Both the position numbers and the translations under genes were made by a program. The notes below the pieces were generated by a model. The model ran no database searches and was not told where the DNA came from. It saw only the letters and a program-made list of their open reading frames with translations. Shown one piece after another: positions 49,301-61,800 of a DNA stretch of 64,000 nucleotides. Each line of letters begins with the position of its first letter. Position 1 is the stretch's first letter. The DNA comes from Oxyruncus cristatus (lineage: Eukaryota > Chordata > Aves > Passeriformes > Cotingidae), in NCBI GenBank assembly GCA_013399855.1, contig VXAY01005685.1, positions 308,129 through 372,128 on the forward strand, in the 5' to 3' direction.

Positions 49301-49597
49301 TTTACAGAGCATCAGTTAAAACTCGGTGCACATGTTGATCTACTGGAAGTGAAATGACTTAATCAACCTAAAGTTATTTAATTTGGCTTTTTAAAAGCTG
49401 TGAGTGGGATCTTCAGTTAATTTCAAAACTGGGGGCTCTGTGTATGTGTGTGAAGGTGTTTCTTGGTACTGGAGGAAAATCAGATGTGAAAATCTTGGAA
49501 CTCATATTACCCTCTTAACACTGCTTTTCATATAAGCAGGTCCCTGTGATTTTTTCAAAGGGAAACACTTTTGCCAGTTCTTACACTCCTACTCTCT
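43378..49597. other. Unique AT-rich DNA, no gene recognised
   Basis: No repeat family was identified. It holds an A-run at 43618-43627, a very AT-rich stretch at 44860-44960, two adjacent copies of an 11-mer (TTTCTCCTGTG) at 46213-46234, and an A-run near 49254-49268. Numerous frames of 60-101 codons lack recognisable features. Repeat-free stretches around 46240-46480 and 47080-47260 could be conserved non-coding sequence, untestable here. Confidence 0.4.
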
Positions 49598-49690
49598 AAA
49601 AAAAACAACAAAACAACAAAAAAGCCCAAATAAAAACACAAATTTAAAAAAAAAAAACACAAAACACAAAGAAAACACAAAATAACCACA
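49598..49690 (-). repeat. A/C-rich low-complexity tract (G/T on minus strand)
   Basis: About 93 bases, almost only A and C on the plus strand, in AAC, AAAC and ACAC units with an A-run inside. It is the complement-strand version of the G/T tracts at 5.4, 28.6 and 34.1 kb. Confidence 0.9.
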
Positions 49691-50207
49691 ATGAAAGCTA
49701 CCCTAGAACAGAAGGTTGCTCAGCTCTGTAGGCTTCAGGAGCACAAAGGTTGGTATCCTGAAGACAGCAGGGAAGAATGGAAGGTTCAGCAATGTGACCA
49801 ACTGCCTTGAAACACCTGGGAAGGCTTTAGATGACGACAGTGTTCTCGATCATCTCATGTCTTCTAAGTAGAAACATATGCATTTTTGAAGTGGGGGGGG
49901 ATATTTCTCAGCAAAGCACAATTTTTCGTGGAATGACTGTCAGGTTGATTCAATGAACCCTCCTCATCCCTCTTTGCTACCATAGGGAGAGGAATGCAAT
50001 TTTCATTTAGTTTCCTTTATAACCTCAGAGATGGCATTCATGGGGGAGGACTTTGTGCTTGTGACTAAGGAGGGAGCTGACTGGCGTGTGTCAGGGACTG
50101 ATTCTCGAGAGTATGTCAAGAGTACTGCCCTGTGGCAAAGCAGAATTGGATCAGAACCTTGATTAATGCAAAAGAGTGGGCTGGTGTGATGTTCAAGCCA
50201 AAAAAGA

Positions 50208-50256
50208 AATAATAATAATAATAATAGTAATAAAAGTTGTACATAATAATAATAAA
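50208..50256 (+). repeat. Interrupted (AAT)n microsatellite
   Basis: Two blocks of AAT units separated by GTAATAAAAGTTGTAC. Frames through it on both strands (50003-50332 minus, 50176-50388 plus) are low-complexity in that part and unrecognised elsewhere. Confidence 0.9.
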
Positions 50257-50496
50257 AGGAGTACAGAAACAGGTTTGCCTTCCAAAAGAGTTTTACAAGC
50301 AGAAGTGTACGTTGTCTTGAGCAGTTTTGCATGTCTGCATATATGTAACCTGGACTGCCTAATAAGCCTTAGTGTTCTGCTAATATAATCGTCTCACTGA
50401 GGGTATTTTGCTGTATTTTTCAAAATGTATGCCATCATTTTTAATAAAAACAGAACCTAGACTGTTCTCAGGAAAAAAAAAGTTTAACTTATGTAT

Positions 50497-50538
50497 AAAA
50501 AAAAACCCAAAAAACAAACCACAAACCAAAAACCAAAA
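50497..50538 (-). repeat. A/C-only low-complexity tract (G/T on minus strand)
   Basis: An A-run followed by AAACC and AACC-like units, with no G or T for about 40 bases. Confidence 0.9.
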
Positions 50539-52846
50539 GAGTGTGTTCCACACAGAAAGGTGATGCAGGTAGAGTGTGAAGAAGATAATATATTAAAAAG
50601 CTAAAGAATAGGTGGTCCAACATGTACTGAATAAGACATAGGTGTATCAGCTGTAGTTAACAGTAATCTTTATTGTGACTGGTTTTATATTGAGGAGTCT
50701 CCCATCAAATAAATGTTTCATTAGGAAAGGAATAGAAAAGAAATAAAGAGATTTAAAATACCATTTCACAAAGAAATAAGTAAAGGAAATGAAAGGAAAC
50801 ACATTTTCATGTATTGGCAATTACTTAGGGCTGGAAGCTTAAACCCATGTGTGACCAAACCTGAAATGTAAGATGGGGAATCCCTGTGTTTTCGCTCAGC
50901 ATTAAAAATCACTTGATCTAGGGACAAATTGTTCATTGTTTTGAAATATTTCAGTGAGCATTTGGTGGACAAATGCTAAAGGATACCCTGGGGCCACTTC
51001 ACTTAGCATAATAATGTTAGGTAAACCTGATATTCACTTGGCCTTTGGATTTCCAAAGTGAAATCTGAGGAGAGGTGGGACAAAGGAATCAAGAAACTCT
51101 CCTTTGCCTTAACAAGGCTTCCTGGAGGCAATTTTCATCTGCTGGTTCATCTTAAATAGAGCAAGTACCCTCCAGTCCCACCCATGATCAGAGTCTGAGA
51201 GGCTGTGGTGGTGCTCAAGCACTCCCCAAGTTCAGCTGTCACTAAGATGCTCTGAATTTTCACAGTCTTGCAAAACTCCTTGCTTTTCTCCCTGGCCTGG
51301 GTCTGAAGCTCAGAGGTTCTCCAGATTAGTTAATTCTCAGTCTCCCTGTTCTGTATCCATTCATTAAAGTTCAAAGAGATCAGGAGACATGAAAGCCCTG
51401 GAAACCTTGAGGCCTGAAACTATTGGCTCAGTGTTGTGGGAAAATACATTTTTTGTTTGTTTAACACAGGCCTTTGGACTTTCCCTTTCACAGGAGCTGC
51501 AAGATTTGTATAATTTGTCCCCAACCAAACAACAAAATGCTATGAAAGGAATTTGATGCTGAATGCACACCTTGCTCCTCACAATTAATTAGGAGGAGGG
51601 AAACAGCATGTCATTACCCTAGATTGTACCTTGTGGCCATCTGTCTCTGAGCCACAGCACACATGCAGGCTGTGAATATATCTAGCTCTACCTGTTCTGA
51701 CCCAAACCATTAACCAAAATTCAGTTCTTGTGCAGTTTCCATCAGGCAAATAAATTGATGAGGGGCCTCTTTGATGCAGTCCTTCTTTCTGTTAAAGAAA
51801 AAATACGTACAACCACTTGTCACTACCTCACTGTAGAAGTTAGAAAGATGGAAGGAAGAAGAAGCAAACACAGAAGGTTTTCTTCCCCAGTACAAGGTGC
51901 TCTCCATTTTAATTAAAAATATTTTTGTAGTCTTTTTTTTCTCAGGTTGAGAATGTTTTTTGACCATTTTCATGTATTTCTAACTGGTGTTTCTGGTCCT
52001 GTTTACTGGCTGGCTGATGACAAAGCCCTGACCTGGTGGTTTTTAACAGGCTCCTGAGAAATCCTTTAAATTCTATAGACAGAGAATAGCTTCAAGAAGT
52101 TCAATTAAACAGTGGCTTTCTGTTGATCTAATTATCATCAAAGCGACAAAGAAGAGGCCATTTAATTTTTTGTTTATTAATTTAGGTAGAAGTAACCAAA
52201 AATTGTGACCAACAAATTCAGCCAAGGAGTAAGGTTTGTGGTTTTGTCTATTAGCCCATTAGCTGCAGGACAGTATTGTAATGGTAGTTGGTAAAAAAAG
52301 ATTGTATTCCTCTCTGTATTATATTGATTAATATCAATATGCTTTAAGTGTAGCTCTGTAGACTTGACCTCCTCTTGCCAAAAGGTTAGTTTAGTTTGCA
52401 ACAAAATCTTTGATACATCATGTTTCGAGGTGTCACTAAAGATTAAAACTCCTACATTTATTCAGGTAGTAATTTAACTTTAATTTTTGCCTCCAAAGAT
52501 GAAAGACTGAATTCTCTTTTAAAATGAAGAAGGCTAAATAAAGAGGTAAATCACTACTGATAGTTTCAGATTTGAATGTGGTTGTTTTTTTTTTTTTCCA
52601 ATTAAGTCTTCCTTTAAAAGAAAGATATAAATTTCGGTATTTAATGTTAGAGATGAGCACAAGCACTGAAGAAACCAGAGAAAGTCCAGGACCTGTGCTG
52701 CTGTCAATGAAGCTGTAGTGATTAATCTCATATTCTCAGAATTCTGTTATCAAACCACCACTTGATTGCCTCCAACACTCCTTTGTACTGAGTTATCGGG
52801 TCTGTCCGCATGACAAATGATTGCTGTGCCAGACCTTTGATCAGCC

Positions 52847-52864
52847 CTCCTTTACCCAAAGGAG
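52847..52864. repeat. Perfect 7-bp inverted repeat, 4-nt loop
   Basis: CTCCTTT (52847-52853) and AAAGGAG (52858-52864) flank ACCC. Confidence 0.8.
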
Positions 52865-52927
52865 TGAAGCAAATCAGAGGAAAGAGGTAATGTTTCTGTA
52901 GAAACTGCCACTGATAAACAACAGTTC

Positions 52928-52945
52928 GCCACTTTATCGAGTGGC
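52928..52945. repeat. Perfect 6-bp inverted repeat, 6-nt loop
   Basis: GCCACT (52928-52933) and AGTGGC (52940-52945) flank TTATCG. Confidence 0.8.
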
Positions 52946-53821
52946 ATTTGTCCCTCTAAGTCAAGGCATTTCAGAAGAAAACAGGAGAAAGCTGTCAGGT
53001 AGTGCAGCTACATGAATCTGAAAATTAACTACTTTGCATCAGAGGCTATTTTCAACCAAACTGGAATGAGACAGGGCCAAGTCCCTGCATCTCAGGACTG
53101 TGCTGCCTGTTCAGATACTCTAATTGACTCATTAAGTCTGACCACACAGGGCTTGTCATCAATTCCAGAGAGACATTAGTGAGAGCACCTGAGTGATGAT
53201 CCTCTCCCAAAACATGATGAAGGGCAATGCACTCACCACAAGTGCTCCCTACTCCCTACAAGTGCACCAGAGTGCAGACAAAATGGTAAAGTGTTTGCAG
53301 GCTGCAGAAACACTCACAGTTCAAAAAAGACATTTTCTGTCCTCCCCAGGAAAAGACAGATGCTGAGATTGACGGCATTCCATAGGATACCTATTTGATT
53401 ATACCAAGGTACAGCTAGATGAAATACCTTACCAGAAATTTGCCTAGAGTAGACCTAGCTTCAAATATAACTCATTGGTGACACAACACTCGTTCCCTAC
53501 AAGCTGTTGAAGCAAGATGGAAAACTCTTTGTAAAGTGATATTGAAGACTGGCTACCATCCCAAACACTAAAAAGACCTTGGAAGCAATCAGAAAAATAT
53601 AGAAGATGAGGATTAATTTTGATCAGGACTGGATTTTCTTTTATTTGCAAGACACACAGGACATGAATGTGAGTGGAGTTTCACTGTACCACAGGGAGTT
53701 TAAGGAGACATCCTGCTGTGACAGATTTATACCTCCCCATACAGAGAAAAGGTGGTTAGTGCTGTTCTGTGCTTCCCTGAGTTGAGCAATCAGTGATAAG
53801 ATTAGCTCTGACTGCTACTGC

Positions 53822-53837
53822 AGAGAGAGAGAGAGAG
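53822..53837 (+). repeat. (AG)8 microsatellite
   Basis: Eight uninterrupted AG dinucleotides. Confidence 0.9.
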
Positions 53838-55629
53838 GACTCTTCTCCACCCTTATTTCTCAGCTATGTTTGGGCTAGTTACTTTCACTCTAGGTTTCCT
53901 ACAGATCAAGCTGACTTTTCTTTCTTGGGTGTGTGGAAGGTGACTTCTCAGTAGTCCTGTACAAAGATTTATGTTATCCCTCCTCATTTTATTTTTTTTT
54001 CCCAAAATAATCCCTACTGGAAGTTCCAATTAGGTGAGGATGTACCTATCCAAATGAAAATAATTTTTTATACCTTCTGATCTGGCAGACCTCAGAATCT
54101 TTTCCACACCAAAGAAGGTACTTTAAGATTACATCTAAGTTTGTCAATATTTTAATTTTCCATCCATTATCACTTCACTGCAGTACAAAACATCAGGGAA
54201 AACACAGTCCTTTCTCCAAGATATATGACATGGAAAGGTATGTGACAGATTGGGCATCTAACACTGGTCTTCCAGAAAGTGGTACAAGCAGTCTTTCTCC
54301 GTGGATTTTGCAATGCTAAGCAGATATATTTCTTTTTCTGGAGGCAAAGGTGAAGAGTGTTGCTATTGATGAAAGACAGGTTGTTATGGATCATTGCTAC
54401 ATTGATGCTGACCAAGTAGAAACTTCAGAGGCTACAACAGCCACTGTTTTGTTAATTCACATCTCCCATGACGCCGTATCATGTGGATCTCTGTTCCTGT
54501 ATGCTACGGATCGAGCACATGGGTTTCTGAGCTCTGCTTTTGTACATTTAAAGCAGAATCAAACTGAAAGTTCCTTTAACTATGCATTAAACATATGAAA
54601 GAATTTATAGTTTTATATATATAACCAGATACATAATAGCATCACAGTGTATAACAAAGCAGGGTATATTTTCTTTGCAGCATGTAAGAGAATGTTGCAT
54701 GTGAAACTGGAAAACCACTACCATCTCAAGTCATCTAATTTACTTCATTTCCCTCCATCTACAACAAAGCAGCTTATGTCCGACATGATGTGTCTAGGGT
54801 ACACATTTCTGCTCAGTCAGGCTTGGAGTTGATGCAGTATCTTTCATTTTTCCAAACAAATGAGATTACTTAAATGCAAATGAGAGAGCCAATACGCAGC
54901 TGGGTCTGTGAGCATCCTGTGGCTTTGTCAGTTCTGTACCAGTGTGTATTGTACATATGCTGATACAAGGTTTTGGTCTGATAAACTTGCAAAAATCAAT
55001 AAAACATTTTTCTTTTTTCCTTTTGAAGTTCCCAGGCTACTAAAAGCATATTGCTTTGACAGTATTCTGCTGGCACTTTAGAATAAATTTTTGATTTTCG
55101 GTCATATAGATTTTATCATATGGCTTTCAGGCAGCTAGCAATATCTGGGCATTAACATTTGTGTTCAAATGACCAGAGAAAAGTTCTTTCTAATATTGAT
55201 TGTTTATATTAATGAGTCTGCTGGTGTATTACCTCCCGATTTTCAGGAGAGTGATAAGGACCATGACATAGTACAGGAAAATTATGGGACTCTTTTAAGA
55301 AAATGCATATCACAAAAACCCATGAAAAGTAGTATTTTGGAAGGGAAAAGCAAGCTATTTGCAGCAGGAGAAACAAGCGTATTAATGTCCCTTGAAATGG
55401 ATTGACCAATTAATTTTTTGTAAGGAATGGGAAATATATATATATATATATTTATGTTCAGATATGTATTTATTTTATTAAACAAATAAATATGAAAGTT
55501 TTCTAAATTGCTGGGCACTTAGAGTTGAAAAGCTTAGAGTTTCCTGGAGTCTGTTCACGCAGCCCAACAGGCTGACAGACTGCACAGTATCTTATGGAAC
55601 CCTCATTCAGCATCCTGAGCCAGCAATAA
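53838..55629. other. Unique DNA with (AT)n
   Basis: An (AT)n microsatellite lies at 55434-55451. Frames at 54170-54415 (minus), 54350-54598, 54647-54832 and 55169-55405 (plus) have no recognisable features. Confidence 0.45.
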
Positions 55630-55813
55630 ATCAGAGAACAGGTTGCCCAGAGAAGATGGGGATGCTCCATGCCTGGAAATGTTCAAGGCCAGGTTGGATG
55701 GGACTCTCAGCAACCTGGTCTAGTGAAAAGGGTCCCTGTCCATGGCAGGGGGGTTGGAACTGAATGATCTTTAAGGTCCCTTCCAATCCAAACCATTCTA
55801 TGGTTCTGTGATT
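55630..55813 (+). mobile_element. CR1 LINE, 5'-truncated 3' end
   Basis: AACAGGTTGCCCAGAGAAGA, GTTCAAGGCCAGGTTGGATG, CAGCAACCTGGTCTAGTG, CATGGCAGGGGGGTTGGAAC, TTTAAGGTCCCTTCCAATCC and AAACCATTCTATGGTTCTGT match the canonical 3' end with few changes. It is among the least diverged CR1 copies in the window. The minus frame at 55631-55843 is a shadow. Confidence 0.96.
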
Positions 55814-58800
55814 AGAATAAACATAAGGGGTGAGATTTTTCATCTCTTAAAGTGACAGTTTTATGTTCTCAGCTCTGTGCCTATTTCATAAGGGTTAAAA
55901 TTCCACAACACTCCTGCATATGCTGTAGAAATTGTTGGTTTTAGCCTGCGAGTGTCTTGGCTCTGTTCCCAGTATCTGGCAATATGGTGGCTGCCCTTAT
56001 CTCAGCTCCATGATCTCTTTAGACATGGAAATGCTGCATCAGGTATCATTTTTCTTTGGAAAGAGTTTCTAGGGAGAACCAGATGCAAACAGGTATGAAG
56101 TCAGCCTGCTGAGAAGGAGCAAACTCAAAAAAAACCCTCAGAGCATGCATTACTTCCAAAGCATGCTGTCAACACACTATCCCAGTAAGTCTAGGCTGTT
56201 GACAGATAGAAAATCCCTCTCAGTTTACAGGCAATTGAACAATTATTTTTCAAAAACTGACAAACTACTGAACTGCAAGAAGTAAACAGCACTAACCTGA
56301 GTATTATGTGTGAAAAAGGGGCTGTAAGTGAACAGAGTCTGACAGACTACAAGAGACTATATACCGAGGTAAAAAGGAAAGTTTCTGGGTCACAACTCCT
56401 TCAAAGTGTAAGAGGTACATGTGACATTAAAGAAATGCATCACACATTTAGGATACCCAGCTCAGTCCAGAATATTAAATATTCTGGGTTCTGACTGGAA
56501 ATCAGGTTTTGTTGAGTCTAATGAAAGTTTTTTTTTTATATGACAGTAATTATCTTAAAAATTAAACTGTGATCTTTGCATCTGAATTTATTGACTGCTG
56601 AGACTGAATGCTGAAACCCACAGAATCACATTGTAGAGGATTTGGCCAGTATAACAAAAAACCTTTAGCTTCTGATATGATAGACTATATCTATAAAAGT
56701 AGTTTTTAACTAATGACTTACATTGTAATACAATATTTTATAACACAGTTTTCCATATCTGTCCTAGCTACAAGACTAGTTTGGTTTCCAGCCTGTGCGA
56801 AAGAATTTAGAAGCACTTTCAGTCAAGTGAATGTGAAAAGTCTTGCACCCCTGACTGAAGCAATCCCATTCTTTCTTGGGCTATACTGGAAAATGAGTCA
56901 GATTAAAATATCAGTTAAAAAAAAAGGTGCTGATTTTTCAAAAGTGCCTTGCATGAAAGTGCACTTGAGAAAGAGAATTTTTTTGTTCCAAGGGATTTGG
57001 GAAAGATATATCCTGTGAAAACCAGGAGTAAAGCATCCTCCGATAACTCCTTTAATATCAACCTGTTGAAGTGCTTTTTGAAACCAGAAGGCATCTCTTA
57101 CATCCAGAGATGATGGTGTTAGTGCCCAAAACCTAGAATACCATGCAGTATCAAAAGTAGGACTCAACATTCCTGTGTGAGGTCACCCTAAGTGTCCCAA
57201 TTGATGCACATGATGTCCAGCTGGAAGTTTGATCTGCTGGTACTGTGTAAGATTAGAAAGACAGAAAAAATGAGCTAGTGAAGGAAAGGAAATATGTAAA
57301 AAAAAAAGTCCAACAAATATAACAGAAACATCTACCCAAAATTTAGCTGATAAACAATAATATTTCCAATATATTTCAGTTTGGAATAAACTTCTGAACT
57401 CTTATGCTGAAGGCATTGAAAAGTGAAAAGCAGTGGGTCAAAACAATACACTTTTATGTCTGCTTCTCTTAGTTTGTGTTTTAAAATATTGTCCCTCATA
57501 TTTTTCTTTAAGTCTTTTTTTTTTAAACAAACTTTTTGCAAGGGAAAATTCCAAAAACTCTTAACAACCCTGTCAGTGCAACGCTAGCTCCAAAGTTTGG
57601 CACCCTTGGCAATAAGGATGAATATGAAAACAGGGTCCTCACTATGGGCTACTTCTGCCTCTTAGAGAGATTTGAGAGGTTGAGAAGGGTTCCTAAGAGC
57701 ATTAGGGGTACATGAAAGAAGAAAGACAGGGGATTAACCAGAGAGAATGGAAGGATAAGGTTTGTCAAGTAATGAAGCAGATGACTCTCAGGAAGACTGC
57801 AGAGCTACATATAATTCTGACAGGGAAGGGCAGAAGCAGGAGTTTAAGAAGTGAGTCACCATTTCCCCCCTCCCAGCCCAGCTGATAAACCAAAAAAATG
57901 AGCAGCTTTAAAATTAAAGCATGCTGCCAAGGACCTGAACTGGGAACAACTTGTAGGCTTTATATAAATCTTCTTAAGACCTTAGCAGAGAGTAGAACTT
58001 AAAAGGCTGGAAATATGTGAGGATTTTTTCCCCCCTTACTTAGATCCTGAGCTCCTTCAGGCTCAAAAGACTTAACTTTTTGAGGAGAGTATTGGGCGAG
58101 TGGAGAGGTATGAAAATTATCATAATATCTGGTATCCTTTAAAAAATAAGTAATTGTTCAAAAGTAATGAATATACCTTAAGTTGCAGTGAGTTAGGATG
58201 TTTATTAGTTAATATGTTAGACATTTGTCTGCTATACCTTTTTTTCTGCTTTTGGTAATACTGCTACAACAATCCTATGATAGCATAATCAAAGGCAGAA
58301 AGGTGTGAGAAAGAAGAATTTTTTTTTCAAGTATGAAAACAGCAAATTCAGTGTGAAAATCAAAACGACTTCCAGCATTATTACCTTCAAATATTTCTTG
58401 CTCCTTGACATTAGAAAGGTAAGCTGTGTTATGATAGACCCACTTATTGTAGAGGAACAAACACTCCATCATGGTTAAAAGGGGGAGCAGTCCCTAGCTA
58501 CTCTAGTACCTCCTTGGGAGTATGCCCAGAAAACAGCACAGCTCTCTCAAAGCCTATCCCATGCAGACAGAATTTAGCCCATAATCTGTTATGGATTTTA
58601 CAGTTAATATCACCTGTGTGTGTATGTACCTGTGTATGTATGAAAAAGGGAGAATGAACTACATTCCATCATTAATAGCAACTCCAAGTCAGAGAATGGT
58701 TGTTTTTATCCTCAAAGGCTTTTCCTATTTGAAACTTGACTTCTGAGATTTAACTTGAGATTTAACTTTGGAGATGGCACTGTGGAGTGCTGATGTTCTG

Positions 58801-61800
58801 CCACTTTTAAACACCAAAAGATTGAAGCTTTGGATATTATGAGAGCGACTGTTTGTTGCCTCATCCTGCAAAATCATGTTCTGAACCTTACTGAGGTGAA
58901 AACGTAACATTTTTTATAGGGGACTCATCAGCATCAGACGAAAAGAAAGGAAGGGATAGAAAAACGCTTCGGCTTCAAACAGAATTCTGACCACTCCCTC
59001 CAGCTCCTGTAGGTAGCTTAGGGTCTTAGTAGTAGTCTTAGACTTCATATGATGCAGATTAATCTCGTGACAAGAATGCAGTGAAGAAGCCTGCCAAATC
59101 AGTAAGATTCATAAAAATAACATTTCCTTACACTGAAGTAATGGTCACACTTTTTCACAAACCTAGCTGTTGAACAGGGAGCCCTGACCACATAAAAATA
59201 CCAGAGGCCTCCAGAGCTCTTGCATCAGAGAGGAGACACACACGTTCCCCCTGTTTTAATTGCAGTACCATGAAGGAAGGGGCTAAGTTGGTGTTTGAAG
59301 CAAACATTTTGGAGGCTTTACAAAACCCCACTTTATATGGCTTTGCTTATGGTAGTGTCTCTTACATTCTATGTTGTCATTAAGAAAACTGTGCTTCCCT
59401 TGGAAAAGATGATGAGAAATGAGATAGCAAGCTCTGAAAAGAATGTTGTTTCCCACTTCTTCATTGAGTGGAGTGCTCTGCTCAACCAAGGATCACATTT
59501 CTGTGATTCTCTTTCTCATGATATTAAATTCTTCTAGTTCAGTAATACAGTGAAAGAAGAGTGAAGCAGAAACCTATGACTGACAGCTATTTGGATGCTT
59601 CTGGATGAGAACATTGCCTTCAATAACCCCTTCACACTCTTATGTTGCTGACCTGTGAACCATTCCTCTGACTTCCACTGACTAGTCTTTTTCTACTTGT
59701 AGATCTGTCTTCCGAATTCAGTAAGTTCTTATTTTAGGGAAACTTAAGTAGTTTTTTCTATGATACTGCTGGTGCAGTAATACAAATATAATACAATGAA
59801 ATCTTTTGAAATTAACGTTTAGTGAATAACTATTACATTCTGTATTAATTCATAGACAATACTAAATGAGTAGGGGGAAACATAGGTTCTTCTTTTGTAA
59901 AGAAATTAGAAAATACCTGTAATAAAACTGTACAGTACCATGTTTTTTTCAGTTCCTCTGTCCTTTCTCTATTTTGTATTTGTTTCAACTACCACCAATC
60001 AGCAGTACTCATATGACTCACAATCTCATCCATCTATTTGCAAGATATATAGGCAATAGAACATGTTTTTAATAAAAAGGAAGAATGGGAATGAGTGCTG
60101 CTTCGTAGAAGGATGGTGGGAAGACAAGGAAGGCATCAGAAATTAAATTGCTCTCTCAGGTTTCAAGTCAGGTTTCTTCCTAAACTCCTGAAAACACAGT
60201 CCAGACCTAGCAGTAAACAGGTTGGAAGTGACCTAATACTTTCAAGGTTGGTTTTCCTAAAGAAAATTCCATATGAGCATTAGGGCAGTTGTGAGTATGT
60301 ACTGGTAACAACTGAAAGTTCACAATGAGTTCAAACAAATAAGGGAAGATATAACTTTCTAAAAATTCTCTTGAAGCACTACTCCTGTATGATATTTTTT
60401 TTACTTTTGGCTCTCTGGAGCTTTGAGAAGCAAACACCATCTCCTAAGAGCATAAATAGTGCAGTGAAATAAAACTGTATCTGGAAAACAAAGCCATCTT
60501 CTCTAGTTCTGCATGTCGTCAAACAACTTCTCTGATGCTTTCAGTTTCTCCTTAAAATAATTTCCATAATAATTCCATGCAAAAATTGATTGCTCATAGT
60601 CATTCTGCCACTACCTCTTACTTATCACTTACCCAGTAGGGATGAACTTGTGTGTTGTGTTTTTTCCTCAGGGTGTTACAAATCAACAGAGTAGTGGATA
60701 ACCTGTACTTTTTTGGGTTCACACTTTCCCTCTCTTCTGAAAAAAGGTACTTTCTGAGGTAAAGTAGAAGATATTGCATACTGCTTATATTGATTGTCCA
60801 TTATTTTATCTATACTTATAGAAATAAAATTTAACAAATGACAACTACAAGATATGTTTCTTATACCTAAGGCAAATAACATAGAAGTTGTCAGAATTAA
60901 ATGCTTCCTTTATGTTAAGAATAGAAAACTGGTAGTTGGTTGTCAGTTACTCACTGACCTGTGATAATTTAAGTGGCATATAGTGATCCTTTTGCCTCAA
61001 AGGGTTATTCTTGAATGCCACGTTAAATTGCTGTGCCAAACTACAGATAGTCTAGAAATGCCCCAAAGCCTGCTGTGTACACTGGTCCAAACATACACAA
61101 TGCTATTCACTCAAAGTTACATCAAACTCAAAAGGCCAACCTGATCCACTCTTTTCCTTTCCTTGCCCTTTATAATACTCTCTGATGCTTTTTTAGTCTA
61201 CTGATTGTTTTCTTGACACACTTTTCCCCTTCCCCGTCTGTTATTCTCCAATACTGTTTTCTTACCACTGTCATGGTTTAGCCCATGAAATGCCCATTAA
61301 TACCTGAAGTGACACTCAGCAGCAGTGCTTTGGTAGTATGTGTTGTTTTTCCCTTAGTAGAGATTTTGAGACTTTTTTTTTACTTTTGTTTTCTTCCTCT
61401 TCTCTCCCCCTTCACTGACCCTATTCATCTACTCATCATTGATTTCAGTCAGAGAAGGAAATCCATAAGATAACATGATCTCCTGTATTCTCTTCCTGAA
61501 TCCTGCCTGTAACAGTAAGTACCAGCTATTTGGAAAACAATGTTATAACCCCACTTTTCTCAAATTCTTTTTCTTTGATCTCCACTAGTTACAGAAGTCT
61601 GAGACATGCTCTAAGCTGATGTTGCCATGGTGTTGTCTGGCATCCCCCAAGGAGGTGCATGAGTAGCTCCTTTCCCAAAGTTTGAAGTTGCACAATTGAC
61701 ATTTTTCTCCCTCATGGCCATATCAAATGAGTAGAGAAGAACAACCAAACCATCAAACAGATTTCATTGAGCAGGAGTCAGTCCAACATCTGCCTTGTGT

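Larger units (their letters stand above)
50539..53821. other. Unique DNA, possible conserved stretch near 52.7-53.05 kb
   Basis: No gene or repeat family is recognised. Bases 52740-53050 are repeat-free and carry two short perfect inverted repeats listed separately. Frames elsewhere (for example 51710-51973 minus, 52177-52404 minus) show no domain. Confidence 0.35.

Noticed and set aside
61269..61284. TGTCATGGTTTAGCCC resembles the reverse-complement end of the LTR type at 38716-39303
   Set aside because: The similarity stops after about 16 bases and no target duplication or opposite end was found.
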